Shown: positions 44,679-53,677, counted from the first letter of the stretch. The stretch: 64,000 nt of DNA from Paludibacteraceae bacterium (GCA_024400115.1 JAKSNF010000012.1:1-64000); one strand, 5' to 3'. Notes: generated by a model from the letters alone, not told the origin. Made by a program: numbers and translations.

Positions 44679-46957
44679 CAATCCACCATCGTCACACCGG
44701 CACCGCCGTGGTCGATATCGCCGTCGCGGAAGTCTAATTTGCGTTTTTTCAGATAATCGCGCACCAATTGTTTGAGTGCACCCGTACCCGTTCCGTGCAA
44801 TATCGTCACTTCGCCCGCACTAACCATAATAGCATCATCTATATACGCTATCGTCTGCTCTAACGCTTCGTCCACACGCAATCCCCGCAAATCAAGCGTG
44901 CGCTCAAAATGCAACTTACGCTGTCTTATCGTATTGGTCACCGTTGGATTCTGAATAGCTATCGATTTTGCCACCGGTTTCAAATCCTTAAAATCACGCA
45001 ACACCTGCTTTTTGTCCTTCAGTCCGGAGGACGGTCTTTCAGCGGAGCGGTCTTTCAGTCCGGAGGACGGTCTTTCAGCAACGCGGTCTTTCATGGCTTC
45101 CAGCCGTGCCCTCGCCGCGCGAGTGCGTACCTTATCCGCTTTCGCCTCTTTAATCTCTCGTATCGTGCGTTCGATGGTAGCGTTACTCTGTTTGAGCAGG
45201 TCTGCTGCTTCCTCTTGGGCTTTAGCCAGCACCTCTTTGCGTTTGGCTTTGAGACCGGCTATCTCCGTTTCATAATAAGCAATCTTCTCCTCTAAGTGCT
45301 TCTCGCGTTGGCGGATATTCTGCCTTTTATTCTCCCAATAACGTTTATCCCGTGCTATGTCTTGCAGCGATTTATCGTAGTCTATATGTTCGCTACCTAT
45401 CAGTTCCGTAGCTTGAGCAATGATTGTTTCCGGCAAACCTATCTGACGAGCAATCTCGATAGCAAAACTACTACCTGCCTGTCCTTGACTGAGTTGGAAG
45501 AGCGGTTTGAGTTGACCTCTGTCATAGAGCATAGCACCATTCTGGACACCCTCCGTCACTTCGGCAAAATGCTTGAGGTTCGTATAGTGGGTTGTTATCA
45601 CCCCAAAAGCCTGTTGCTGAACGAGTTGCGTCAGTACCGCCTCGGCAATAGCGCCACCCAAAAGCGGTTCCGTACCCGTTCCGAACTCATCAATAAGGAG
45701 CAACGTCTTCTCATCCGCATAGCGTGCAAAAGCCTTCATATTGCGCAGGTGCGACGAATACGTTGATAGGTCATCGTCTATCGACTGCTCATCGCCTATA
45801 TCAATCATCAGTTTATTGAAAATAGACATCTGACTATCCTCACGCAGCGGAACCAGTAATCCGCATTGCATCATGTATTGCAAGAGCCCCACTGTTTTTA
45901 GGCACACCGACTTACCTCCCGCATTCGGACCCGAAATAACGAGCACCCTATTCTCCTGCTTTAACTTGATATCCAAAGGTACCACTTCTTTCTTTTGGGC
46001 TAAGATTGGATTAACGGCTTGGCGTAAGTCGATAATAGGAGTTTCGCTCACTTGCGGCATAATGGCTTTTTGTTGCTGAGCCACAATGACTTTAGCACGT
46101 ACAAAATCGACATGTGCCAATAGCGCCTCCGCTTCCTTGACGGACGGCATATACACACGCAACTGTCCGCTCACCTCTTGTAATATACGTATGCGCTCGC
46201 GCGCTTGTTCTCCTTCTAATTCGCGTATATGGTTATTGGCTTCCACTACTTGTTGAGGCTCGATATAAACCGTTTTACCGGTAGCGGACTCGTCGTGCAC
46301 GATACCGCCAATCTTACGTTTATAGGTAGGAGAGACGGGAATCACCAATCGTCCCTCACGCATCGTTGGAGCCACATCCTTATCTACATAACCATCCGCT
46401 TGGGCTTGGTGAAGGATACCCAATAAAGCCCTATTGGCAGACCCTTGCGCTTGGCGTAGGTCTTTACGAATACGGTGCAGTTCGGGCGAAGCCGAATCAG
46501 ATAACTGTCCGTACGGGTCAAGCACATGGTCAATAATCCTTACAATATCCTGTATCCTGTCGCCTGTCGCCTGTTGCCTGTCGCCTATCGACCAAATCGG
46601 GAACCGATTGGCGTCCAGACTACGGAAGAACGTATCCAATCGTGCCGCATAATCAAGCGTCTTGCGTAGGTCGTGCAGTTCTTGTTCGTTGAGGTAAAGC
46701 CCTTCTATGCGAATACGTCCAACGGCTTCGCGCACGTCCTCTATATCGCCTCTTGGAAAATCGAGCGAACCGTCACTCAAGATACGTTGCAGTTCGTCCG
46801 CTTCTCTAAGCAAGGAGAGGATTGCCGCACGGTCGGTTAGGAAGGTGATGGCTTCTACCTGTTCGCGTCCTAAGACGGACGTACAAGCCCCTGCCAACAT
46901 CGTTCGGATGGTGGTAAAGTCAATCTTTTGTTCTATGTTTTCAGGATAAACGGACAT
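44675..46957 (-). CDS. mutS2: MutS2 protein with Smr domain
   Basis: A 760-residue member of the MutS2 family, which acts on branched DNA and, in some bacteria, on collided ribosomes. Walker A VISGPNAGGKSVCLKT near 337-352, Walker B LLIDEFGTGTEP near 419-430, and a C-terminal Smr nuclease domain with LDLRGLRVDEAL and LHGTGTGAL. It carries two repeat insertions: residues about 123-137 (GDRQQATGDRIQDI) and about 621-648 (ERPSSGLKDRSAERPSSGLK), the latter in the linker before the Smr domain. Confidence 0.94.
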   Translation of the reverse strand: MSVYPENIEQKIDFTTIRTMLAGACTSVLGREQVEAITFLTDRAAILSLLREADELQRILSDGSLDFPRGDIEDVREAVGRIRIEGLYLNEQELHDLRKTLDYAARLDTFFRSLDANRFPIWSIGDRQQATGDRIQDIVRIIDHVLDPYGQLSDSASPELHRIRKDLRQAQGSANRALLGILHQAQADGYVDKDVAPTMREGRLVIPVSPTYKRKIGGIVHDESATGKTVYIEPQQVVEANNHIRELEGEQARERIRILQEVSGQLRVYMPSVKEAEALLAHVDFVRAKVIVAQQQKAIMPQVSETPIIDLRQAVNPILAQKKEVVPLDIKLKQENRVLVISGPNAGGKSVCLKTVGLLQYMMQCGLLVPLREDSQMSIFNKLMIDIGDEQSIDDDLSTYSSHLRNMKAFARYADEKTLLLIDEFGTGTEPLLGGAIAEAVLTQLVQQQAFGVITTHYTNLKHFAEVTEGVQNGAMLYDRGQLKPLFQLSQGQAGSSFAIEIARQIGLPETIIAQATELIGSEHIDYDKSLQDIARDKRYWENKRQNIRQREKHLEEKIAYYETEIAGLKAKRKEVLAKAQEEAADLLKQSNATIERTIREIKEAKADKVRTRAARARLEAMKDRVAERPSSGLKDRSAERPSSGLKDKKQVLRDFKDLKPVAKSIAIQNPTVTNTIRQRKLHFERTLDLRGLRVDEALEQTIAYIDDAIMVSAGEVTILHGTGTGALKQLVRDYLKKRKLDFRDGDIDHGGAGVTMVDC
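45014..45092. repeat. GTCTTTCAG-type repeat inside mutS2
   Basis: Four to five units of about 17-20 bases, GTC(C/T)TTCAG plus a short palindrome such as GTCCGGAGGAC, in frame in mutS2. Related arrays are at 49157, 57396 and 58799. Confidence 0.85.
46549..46590 (-). repeat. 7-base tandem repeat inside mutS2
   Basis: Six units of CCTGTCG (plus strand), the complement of the CGACAGG unit in mazG, the M16 gene and rimO. Read on the coding strand as GDRQQATGDRIQD. Confidence 0.92.
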
Positions 46958-47225
46958 CTCTAATCACTTCTGCTCCTACGCTCTCGTTCATTTTTTTTAC
47001 TACCTCAAAGCGACATTCGAATAGTTGTTGCCGCAGGGCTGCGCTCTTCACTTTGACATACAGCACTCCGTTTTTTATCTCTACCGAACGGGTCATCTCA
47101 CTCACTAACGCCCCCATCACTTCTCCCCATTTGGCAACGAGCTGCCGCTCTAATAGCGGTTGCTCCAATTGGTTTTCCTTAAGAAAATCCATTATCGCCT
47201 GCCCTATACTCTGTGTCCCTTTCAT
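46941..47225 (-). CDS. DUF721 (DciA-like) protein
   Basis: A 94-residue DUF721 protein: helix followed by the conserved VAKWGEVMG and the strand VEIKNGVLYVKVKSAALRQQ with LFECRFEVVKKMNE. The family includes DciA, the loader of replicative helicase in bacteria without DnaC. Overlaps mutS2 by 17 bases. Confidence 0.87.
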   Translation of the reverse strand: MKGTQSIGQAIMDFLKENQLEQPLLERQLVAKWGEVMGALVSEMTRSVEIKNGVLYVKVKSAALRQQLFECRFEVVKKMNESVGAEVIRDVRLS

Positions 47226-47228
47226 AAC

Positions 47229-47294
47229 ACTCTCAACCCTAAACTATCCAACCAGTCGGCTACTCTAAACTCTAAACTCTCCACTCTAAACTAT
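47229..47294. repeat. Intergenic 7-base repeat (CTAAACT)
   Basis: Units ACTCTAA and ACTCTCC around a CCAGTCGGCT interruption, resembling the structure of the block at 42404 and 47778. It fills the gap between the DUF721 and glucosaminidase genes. Confidence 0.85.
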
Positions 47295-48319
47295 TTCCTC
47301 GGTTTCCCTAGCAAAATCTTCTGTCTTGTCTCAAACACTTTGATATCTTGCGGTATGCCGTTGACCTCATATATCGTCTTGAGTTGGATACCCTCGCGTT
47401 GGCAGATCATCCAAAGGGACTCACCCGGGTGTACCCACATCACTTCTTTCTCACCACGCACATACTTCCGCTTTTTCCACAAAAAGACGCGGTCATTCTC
47501 TTTCAACACGTGCCCTATTGCATCATTCCACTCACGCAACGTGCGTTCTTTCATATTGAGTTGATAAGCTATGGAAGCATACGTCTCTCCCTTTCGAGCA
47601 TAAACAAACGGTCTATGATTAACTTTCTCTTTTCTATGCATTGCCTTAAATGCCTGTTTCTCTTCTTTTGCCGTCTTGGCTTCTACCCATATCTCTCCTG
47701 CTTCATTCGCTGCCTCCACAGCCACAATAACTTCACTTTCCATACGGCTTTGCCGATCGTGCCCCTTGGGGCTAAGAACTTCTAAACTAGACGGCTTCTC
47801 TAAACTCTCAACTCTAAACTCTAAACTAACAAGCGTATCCAACGCATACTCCTCAATGATACTTATCAGTTTATTGGCATAACCGGGGTCGGTAGCATAA
47901 CCGCAGTCTTTCAGTCCTTGTGCCCAACGACGATAATCGACGGGGTCCAGTTCAAACAGCGTTTTGTAACGGTCGCGTCTAAGGAATAGCGAGTGGTCCG
48001 CATAAGATTCCTCCGCACTTTGATACACCCGAAAACATTCACCCTTGCGGTCGTCGTCATGGTAATACGAACCGCCCAACCAATCGGAGGTACATTTGAT
48101 ACCAAAGTGGTTTTTTGCCTTAACGGCTAATTCAGACTGACCTGCCCCGGATTCTAACAATCCTTGGGCTAAAGTGATGCTCGCCGGAATACCATATAGG
48201 TTTTGTTGCTCAATGGCTACTTGTTTCCACTCGTCAATGTACTGCAAATACTTGGCATTTTGCCCCGCAAAAAGGGTGCAAGAGGCAATTAAAGCGAGAA
48301 AAAGGACTATTTTTTTCAT
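47291..48319 (-). CDS. Exported glucosaminidase with LysM domains
   Basis: About 342 residues from ATG at 48319 (MKKIVLFLALIASCTLFAG); the longer reading to 48361 enters the promoter. A family-73-type glucosaminidase domain follows: GIPASITLAQGLLESGAG with the catalytic glutamate in LLESGAG, then NHFGIKC and SYADHSLFL. Two LysM-like modules end the protein (VYARKGETYASIAYQLNMKE and VHPGESLWMICQREG). The signal has an ASC that could be a lipobox. Residues about 164-181 (SLEFRVESLEKPSSLEVL) are encoded by the inverse of the 52-base repeat also present in the deacetylase gene. Likely a peptidoglycan hydrolase. Confidence 0.88.
   Translation of the reverse strand: MKKIVLFLALIASCTLFAGQNAKYLQYIDEWKQVAIEQQNLYGIPASITLAQGLLESGAGQSELAVKAKNHFGIKCTSDWLGGSYYHDDDRKGECFRVYQSAEESYADHSLFLRRDRYKTLFELDPVDYRRWAQGLKDCGYATDPGYANKLISIIEEYALDTLVSLEFRVESLEKPSSLEVLSPKGHDRQSRMESEVIVAVEAANEAGEIWVEAKTAKEEKQAFKAMHRKEKVNHRPFVYARKGETYASIAYQLNMKERTLREWNDAIGHVLKENDRVFLWKKRKYVRGEKEVMWVHPGESLWMICQREGIQLKTIYEVNGIPQDIKVFETRQKILLGKPRK
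47778..47829. repeat. 52-base repeat identical to 42404-42455
   Basis: Begins ACTTCTAAACTAGACGGCTT. Here it lies antisense to the coding direction, so the same DNA is read as a different peptide than in the deacetylase gene, yet is open in both. Confidence 0.94.
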
Positions 48320-48337
48320 CTTTCTTTGAAATTTGCC

Positions 48338-48371
48338 ACAAAAGTACAACTTTTTTTGCACATATGCAAAT
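48338..48371 (-). promoter_or_regulatory. Promoter of the glucosaminidase gene
   Basis: On the minus strand TTTGCATATGTG, then AAAAAAAGTTG and TACTTTTG. Its -33 region overlaps that of the divergent frd promoter. Confidence 0.8.
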
Positions 48372-48387
48372 TTTTTCGTATCTTTGC
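48355..48387 (+). promoter_or_regulatory. Promoter of frdCAB
   Basis: TTTGCACATATG and, 24 bases on, TATCTTTGC (48379-48387). The sequence TTTGCACATATGCAAA is nearly palindromic and serves both divergent promoters. Confidence 0.85.
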
Positions 48388-48459
48388 ACGCCTATTTGTG
48401 GAAAAAGCAATTTTAAAATACATCATTTATAAATTCATCATTTAAAATTCCATTTTACT

Positions 48460-49155
48460 ATGTGGTTAAAAGACTCATCTATCGGCCGTAAACTCGTAAT
48501 GAGTATCACCGGCTTGGCTCTGGTTTTTTTCCTTCTCTTCCATGGCTGCATGAACGTGGCTTTGGTTTTCTCGGAGGAGGCATATAACTGGATCTGTTCT
48601 ATTTTGGGCGCTAACTGGTACGCCATTGTTGGTACCCTTGGTTTGGCATTCTTAGTGTTAGTACACTTCTGTTATGCCTTTTATCTCACTATCCTTAACC
48701 TCCGCGCCCGCGGAAACGACCGTTATGCCGTAACGGCTCGTCAAGAGGGTGTAGATTGGGAATCGAAGAACATGCTCGTTCTGGGTATCTGCGTTATTGG
48801 TTTCCTCGTTCTGCACTTGGCTAATTTCTGGTTTAAGATGCAGTTCGCTGAACTGACGGGTATCGAGACCAGCGCTTTTAAGCCCCACGATGGTGCCGGT
48901 TTGGTTAAGTTCATGTTTGCAGGCAACGGTGTTTGGAGTATCGTTCTGTGCGTGCTCTACCTTATCTGGCTTGGTGCTCTGTGGCTCCACCTCAATCATG
49001 GTATCTGGTCGGCATTGCATACGCTCGGTTGGAGTAACCTCATTTGGCTCAAACGAATCAAAGTGATTGGTACTATCCTCGCCTCTCTCGTAGTAGCTCC
49101 CTTCGCTGTTGTTGTATTCTACTACCTCGGTATGGGTATCGGATTAATGCTTTAA
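48460..49155 (+). CDS. frdC: Fumarate reductase/succinate dehydrogenase cytochrome b subunit
   Basis: A 231-residue membrane anchor with five helices and haem-ligand histidines (FLLFHGCMN, VLVHFCYAFY, LHLANFWFK, LHLNHGIWSALHTLGW), the pattern of the di-haem b558 type of Bacteroidota and epsilonproteobacteria. It passes electrons from menaquinol to the FrdAB dimer on the cytoplasmic face. First gene of frdCAB. Confidence 0.95.
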   Translation: MWLKDSSIGRKLVMSITGLALVFFLLFHGCMNVALVFSEEAYNWICSILGANWYAIVGTLGLAFLVLVHFCYAFYLTILNLRARGNDRYAVTARQEGVDWESKNMLVLGICVIGFLVLHLANFWFKMQFAELTGIETSAFKPHDGAGLVKFMFAGNGVWSIVLCVLYLIWLGALWLHLNHGIWSALHTLGWSNLIWLKRIKVIGTILASLVVAPFAVVVFYYLGMGIGLML

Positions 49156-49156
49156 T

Positions 49157-49213
49157 CTTTCAGCACAAAGTGCAGTCCTACAGCGTAGCGGTCCTACAGC
49201 ACGGAGTGCGATC
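49157..49213. repeat. GTCCTACAG-type repeat between frdC and frdA
   Basis: Three units: TTTCAGCACAAAGTGC, AGTCCTACAGCGTAGCG, GTCCTACAGCACGGAGTGC. Each ends in a short palindrome (GCAC-AAA-GTGC, GCAC-GGA-GTGC). Confidence 0.82.
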
Positions 49214-49240
49214 TAATGAATCTAAAAAATCTAAAACAAT

Positions 49241-51229
49241 ATGGCTAAACAAACTGAAACTGCGCAAATCATCACGCCCGAGATGGCGAAGATTCCGCAG
49301 GGTCCATTAGAGAAAAAGTGGACCAATTACAAGGACCATCAGAAACTGGTCAATCCTGCCAATAAGCGTCGTTTGGACATTATCGTTGTCGGAACGGGCT
49401 TAGCCGGTGCTTCGGCTGCTGCAACCTTGGCAGAACTCGGTTTTAATGTTCTTAACTTCTGCATCCAAGACAGCCCCCGTCGTGCACACTCTATCGCTGC
49501 ACAAGGTGGTATCAATGCGGCTAAGAACTATCAGAATGACGGTGACTCCGTTTATCGTCTTTTCTATGACACCATCAAGGGTGGCGACTATCGTGCTCGT
49601 GAGGCTAACGTTTATCGTTTGGCAGAAGTGAGCAATAATATCATTGACCAATGCGTGGCACAAGGCGTTCCTTTCGCTCGCGAATACGGCGGACTGCTTG
49701 ACAACCGTTCTTTCGGTGGTGCACAAGTTAGTCGTACTTTCTATGCAAAAGGTCAAACGGGTCAACAACTGCTCCTCGGTGCTTACAGTGCTCTGAGCCG
49801 CCAAATAGGTAAGGGCAAGGTTAAGATGTATAACCGTCACGAGATGTTAGACGTTGTCCTCATCAAGGACGCTGACGGCGTTGAACGCGCACGTGGTATC
49901 ATCGCTCGTAACCTCGTTACGGGTCGCATTGAGCGTTACTTCGGTCACGCCGTTGTTATTGCTTCCGGTGGTTATGGTAACACCTTCTTCTTGAGCACCA
50001 ACGCTATGGCCTCTAACGGTTCGGCTGCTATGCAGATATACCGTAAAGGTGCTTATTTTGCAAACCCCTGCTACGCGCAGATTCACCCCACTTGTATTCC
50101 TAAGCACGGTGACTTCCAATCCAAACTGACCCTTATGTCCGAGTCGCTTCGTAACGACGGACGTATCTGGGTGCCCAAGAAGTTAGAGGACGCACAGAAA
50201 CTGCAACGCGGTGAGATCAAGGGTCGTGACATTCCCGAAGAGGATCGTGACTACTACCTCGAGCGTCGTTATCCGGCTTTCGGTAACCTCGTTCCGCGTG
50301 ACGTGGCTTCGCGTGCTGCTAAGGAGCGTTGCGATAAGGGCTATGGTGTGAACAACACCGGTCTGGCTGTCTTCCTTGATTTCAGTGACGCTATCCAACG
50401 CTTAGGCAAGGATGTAGTGGCTCAGAAATATGGTAACCTCTTCCAGATGTACGAGAAGATCGTGGACGAGAATCCGTATGAGAACCCCATGATGATCTTC
50501 CCCGCTATCCACTACACGATGGGTGGTATCTGGGTTGACTATGAACTGCAAACATCCGTTAAGGGTCTGTTCTGCATCGGTGAAGCTAACTTCTCTGACC
50601 ACGGAGCTAACCGCCTCGGTGCTTCGGCATTGATGCAAGGTCTGGCTGATGGTTATTTCGTTATTCCTTATACCATTCAGAACTACTTGTCTGACCAGAT
50701 TGGCGTTCCGCGTATGTCCACCGACCTGCCCGAGTTCGCTGAGGCTGAGAAGGGTATCCAGGATAAGATTGCCAAACTGATGGCTATCCAAGGTAAACGT
50801 TCCGTTGACTCTATCCATAAAGAGTTAGGTCTTGTCATGTGGGACTTCGTAGGCATGGGCCGTACGGCTGAGAGCTTGAAGACCGCCATCGAGAAGATTG
50901 ACGCTATCAAGAAAGAGTTCTGGACCAATGTGTATATCCCGGGTGAGGCTGACGGCTTGAACAACGAGTTAGAGAAAGCACTCCGTCTGAGTGACTTCAT
51001 CGAGATTGGTCGTTTGATGGCTGTGGATGCCCTCAATCGTGAGGAGTCTTGCGGTGGTCACTTCCGTGAGGAGTATCAGACCGAAGAGGGTGAAGCTCTC
51101 CGTCAGGATGATAAGTTCAGTTATGTTGCTTGCTGGAAATATACCGGTGAGGACAGCGAACCCGAACTCATCAAGGAGCCGCTTGACTACGAATTCACCG
51201 AACGTAAAACACGTAATTATAAAGCATAA
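49241..51229 (+). CDS. frdA: Fumarate reductase/succinate dehydrogenase flavoprotein subunit
   Basis: A 662-residue catalytic subunit. FAD-binding [20 protein letters not shown] near residues 47-66, the covalent-FAD region [15 protein letters not shown], and active-site elements IHPTCIP and GRIWVPKK. Substrate-binding [13 protein letters not shown] and [20 protein letters not shown] are complete. Interconverts fumarate and succinate; in anaerobic Bacteroidales mainly fumarate respiration. Confidence 0.96.
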   Translation: MAKQTETAQIITPEMAKIPQGPLEKKWTNYKDHQKLVNPANKRRLDIIVVGTGLAGASAAATLAELGFNVLNFCIQDSPRRAHSIAAQGGINAAKNYQNDGDSVYRLFYDTIKGGDYRAREANVYRLAEVSNNIIDQCVAQGVPFAREYGGLLDNRSFGGAQVSRTFYAKGQTGQQLLLGAYSALSRQIGKGKVKMYNRHEMLDVVLIKDADGVERARGIIARNLVTGRIERYFGHAVVIASGGYGNTFFLSTNAMASNGSAAMQIYRKGAYFANPCYAQIHPTCIPKHGDFQSKLTLMSESLRNDGRIWVPKKLEDAQKLQRGEIKGRDIPEEDRDYYLERRYPAFGNLVPRDVASRAAKERCDKGYGVNNTGLAVFLDFSDAIQRLGKDVVAQKYGNLFQMYEKIVDENPYENPMMIFPAIHYTMGGIWVDYELQTSVKGLFCIGEANFSDHGANRLGASALMQGLADGYFVIPYTIQNYLSDQIGVPRMSTDLPEFAEAEKGIQDKIAKLMAIQGKRSVDSIHKELGLVMWDFVGMGRTAESLKTAIEKIDAIKKEFWTNVYIPGEADGLNNELEKALRLSDFIEIGRLMAVDALNREESCGGHFREEYQTEEGEALRQDDKFSYVACWKYTGEDSEPELIKEPLDYEFTERKTRNYKA

Positions 51230-51234
51230 CGACT

Positions 51235-51990
51235 ATGGATAGCTATATCAATATCAAGGTGCGCGTGTGGAGGCAAGCAGGCCCCAAAGCGCAAGGTCAT
51301 TTTGAGACCTACGAACTGAACCATATCTTCCAAGGTGCTTCGTTCCTGGAGATGATGGATATTCTCAACGAGCAACTCATTGCCGAGCATAAAGACCCTA
51401 TCGCTTTCGATCACGATTGCCGCGAGGGTATCTGCGGTATGTGCTCGATGTACGTTAACGGTCATCCTCACGGACCCGACAGTGCTATCACGACCTGCCA
51501 ACTGCATATGCGTAAGTTCAAAGATGGTGAAACCATCACCGTTGAACCGTGGCGTAGTCGCGCTTTCCCTGTAATCAAAGACTTGATGGTGGATCGTGGC
51601 GCTTACGATAAGATCATGCAAGCCGGTGGTTTCGTATCCGTTAATACGGGTGGTGTGCCGGACGCTAACGCTATTGCTATTCCCAAGCCTGTAGCTGACG
51701 AAGCTATGGACGCTGCTTCTTGTATCGGTTGCGGTGCTTGTGCAGCAGCTTGTAAGAACGGTAGTGCTATGCTCTTCGTAGCTGCTAAGGTTAGTCAACT
51801 CGCTCTGCTGCCGCAAGGTAAGATCGAGGCTGCTAAGCGTGCTAAGGCTATGATTGCTAAGATGGATGAGTTAGGCTTTGGTAACTGCACCAACACGGGT
51901 GCTTGTGCTGCCGAGTGTCCTAAGTCGGTTAGTCTGGCTAATATCGCCCGCCTCAACCGCGAGTTCATCTGCGCCAAGTTCAAAGACTAA
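51235..51990 (+). CDS. frdB: Fumarate reductase/succinate dehydrogenase iron-sulfur subunit
   Basis: A 251-residue subunit with the [2Fe-2S] motif [15 protein letters not shown] and two C-terminal cluster motifs, [14 protein letters not shown] and [14 protein letters not shown]. Starts five bases after frdA. Followed by a terminator. Confidence 0.96.
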   Translation: MDSYINIKVRVWRQAGPKAQGHFETYELNHIFQGASFLEMMDILNEQLIAEHKDPIAFDHDCREGICGMCSMYVNGHPHGPDSAITTCQLHMRKFKDGETITVEPWRSRAFPVIKDLMVDRGAYDKIMQAGGFVSVNTGGVPDANAIAIPKPVADEAMDAASCIGCGACAAACKNGSAMLFVAAKVSQLALLPQGKIEAAKRAKAMIAKMDELGFGNCTNTGACAAECPKSVSLANIARLNREFICAKFKD

Positions 51991-52042
51991 GCAGACACCA
52001 TACGCAAAACTCCGGACTATTCTCCGGAGAATAAACACAAAT

Positions 52043-52078
52043 AAAGCCCAGCCTTTCGGTTGGGCTTTATTATTTTAT
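52043..52078 (+). terminator. Terminator of frdCAB
   Basis: AAAGCCCAGCC (52043-52053), loop TTTC, GGTTGGGCTTT (52058-52068), then ATTATTTT. Confidence 0.9.
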
Positions 52079-52132
52079 GCAATCTGCAAGAAGGAGTCTT
52101 CGTCCTGTGCGCCAGTAAGGAACAAGCGGAAC

Positions 52133-52363
52133 TTAAGCAACAATAACACTCCAAACACCAAAGGAAATGGCAGCGAGAATGGCGCCCAAGAGTGCTAACT
52201 TTCTATGAGAAGGAAGATACTTTTTGTTCTTAAAAACAACAATACCTAAAACAACACCAAGCAATCCCCCTAAAAAGGCAAAGATGTAAGTCGCAATTAA
52301 TATGCCAGTGGCAGATTCTGTTCCTTCTTGAACTTCGTTTTGTTTGTTAATTTCTTCGTTCAT
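52133..52363 (-). CDS. Small membrane protein with two helices
   Basis: A 76-residue protein: a polar acidic N-terminus (MNEEINKQNEVQEGTES) and two hydrophobic helices (ILIATYIFAFLGGLLGVVLG and LALLGAILAAISFGVWSVIV) joined by a short KNKKYLPSHRK loop. It has its own well-formed promoter. Resembles small DUF4190-like membrane proteins; function unknown. Confidence 0.8.
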   Translation of the reverse strand: MNEEINKQNEVQEGTESATGILIATYIFAFLGGLLGVVLGIVVFKNKKYLPSHRKLALLGAILAAISFGVWSVIVA

Positions 52364-52443
52364 AATGTATAATAATTAAAGTTAATGATTATTTAGATTA
52401 ATCTGAGCTTCACCACTTTCGGTCAACTGCTCTAAAATTTGCT

Positions 52444-52477
52444 GCAAAGGTACAAAAAAAAGTCGAAACCACCAAAT
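52444..52477 (-). promoter_or_regulatory. Promoter of the small membrane protein gene
   Basis: On the minus strand TTTGGTGG, spacing 24, TACCTTTGC (52452-52444). Confidence 0.75.
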
Positions 52478-52633
52478 ATTTTTAACTTTTTAGGAATCAA
52501 CTCCGCATTTTTTATTATTTATGGACACAAAACATCTCTGCCCATGCTTTGTGTATTGGGTACTTCTTGGGTTATTGTTGGATTCGCCCAAGCCCCTATT
52601 CGTAGCTTGCGGGTAGTCTGCGAGGAATGTATC

Positions 52634-52676
52634 AAAAAAAAAAGCGACTTACCTTCATCGTAGGTAAATCGCTTTT
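52634..52676 (-). terminator. Terminator overlapping the end of the 52655 gene
   Basis: On the minus strand AAAGCGATTTACC pairs with GGTAAGTCGCTTT with one mismatch around the stop codon, then ten T. The upstream arm encodes the last residues (AIYL) of the lipoprotein. Confidence 0.85.
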
Positions 52677-53017
52677 GTTATGCGTAGGGCTATGCGTCCG
52701 AGGAGCAAGAGGATGAGGATGAAGAAACCCCACGTGCAATCTTTGTAAAACCGAGGGATGGGTTTGTCGGGTGGAATCGTGGGTTGCACGTACACCGTAT
52801 CTGTGCGATTGACCACCTTATCGCGCCAGCGGTCACGGTACTTGGTCACATACACCGTATCGCCTTGCATGAACTCATGCACATAGATACTATCGTGCTG
52901 CATCACCGTATCGCGAATGATCGTGCATTGTGCATCGTGCACCGTGAACTGCTGTGTCTTACAACTCGTCGCCATCACCGAGATGAGTAGAACGAATATC
53001 CATGCGTATTTCTTCAT
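52655..53017 (-). CDS. Small lipoprotein with C-terminal membrane helix
   Basis: A 120-residue protein with lipobox MATSCKTQ, a polar middle with four repeats of a D-T-V/S-Y-V pattern (DTVMQHDSIYV, GDTVYVTKY, RTDTVYVQP), and a terminal hydrophobic helix WGFFILILLLLGRIAL. It overlaps the DUF5675 gene by 59 bases in another frame, like the nested Rz/Rz1 spanin genes of phages, but homology cannot be claimed. Last gene of the minus module. Confidence 0.75.
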   Translation of the reverse strand: MKKYAWIFVLLISVMATSCKTQQFTVHDAQCTIIRDTVMQHDSIYVHEFMQGDTVYVTKYRDRWRDKVVNRTDTVYVQPTIPPDKPIPRFYKDCTWGFFILILLLLGRIALRITKAIYLR

Positions 53018-53357
53018 GTTCTTTCTGAATTTGGTTCAACATTGCCGTTAGTTCCGTTTCGGTCTTGCGACTATTGCTTAACGTGTTGCCTTCGCGTACG
53101 CCCACCAACACGCAGCCTGTGCTATCCTTGGCGGTATTGCCGGCATGTATGCGTATGCCGGTACGATTAGGGACTTGACATAGTTCCGGCAATAGGCGTT
53201 TGAACTTAGGACTGCGCGTTACTTGTATGCGGTAAATGAGTTCGGGTATCAGGTGTTGTTTATTCTCGAGTGTGTCGCAAATCTTCTTGCCGTTCTCGGT
53301 GAGTACGCCCAACACGCTATTCCCAATGGTCTCTTTTCTTGTCAGTTTCAATAACAT
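52959..53357 (-). CDS. DUF5675 family protein
   Basis: A 132-residue protein: MLLKLTRKETIGNSVLGVLT, then CDTLENKQHLIPELIYRI, and RTGIRIHAGNTAKDSTGCVL with GVREGNTLSNSR. The conserved HxG, D..GC and SR residues suggest a cysteine/histidine active site, as others have proposed for this family. DUF5675 genes are common in Bacteroidales prophage-like clusters. Its start is five bases beyond the tiny membrane protein's stop. Confidence 0.85.
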   Translation of the reverse strand: MLLKLTRKETIGNSVLGVLTENGKKICDTLENKQHLIPELIYRIQVTRSPKFKRLLPELCQVPNRTGIRIHAGNTAKDSTGCVLVGVREGNTLSNSRKTETELTAMLNQIQKEHEEIRMDIRSTHLGDGDEL

Positions 53358-53361
53358 AACT

Positions 53362-53535
53362 CTATAGTTTAAATTTATCTATTCCCATTAGTAGTAGTGC
53401 TGCTCCGAGGGTTTCCCCCCAGAAGCCCAGCACGCTGCCGTCCAGTTCTCCTGAGGGTTCAACCACTACTGCGAAAGCTACTACCACACTACCGAACGAT
53501 AACAGCACGATAGCCAATATCTCTTTCGTAGTCAT
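53362..53535 (-). CDS. 57-residue membrane protein (holin-like)
   Basis: An ORF of 57 codons from ATG at 53535 to TAG at 53362. It begins MTTKEILAIVLLSFGSVVVA, continues with a short Glu/Asp turn (EPSGELDG) and a second hydrophobic stretch (GETLGAALLLMGI), ending KFKL. Two short membrane helices around a charged turn and its place directly ahead of DUF5675 recall phage holins; this is inference. The spacing to the next gene is four bases. Confidence 0.7.
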   Translation of the reverse strand: MTTKEILAIVLLSFGSVVVAFAVVVEPSGELDGSVLGFWGETLGAALLLMGIDKFKL

Positions 53536-53545
53536 ACGTTGATTT

Positions 53546-53589
53546 GGTTAGAGGTTAGTGGTTAGAGGTTAGTGGTTAGTGGTTAGTGG
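53546..53589. repeat. 7-base tandem repeat (GGTTAGT)
   Basis: Six units of GGTTAGA / GGTTAGT immediately upstream of the tiny membrane protein gene, followed by a mosaic of CTCTCACC and GCGCTACAGGCGAGGACC units to 53670. Confidence 0.9.
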
Positions 53590-53677
53590 ACGCTGCGCTA
53601 CAGGCGAGGACCTATCCTCTCACCAGTAGGCGCTCTGCGCCGTCCTCTCACCTCTCACCAGTAGCCGGTCTATGAAC

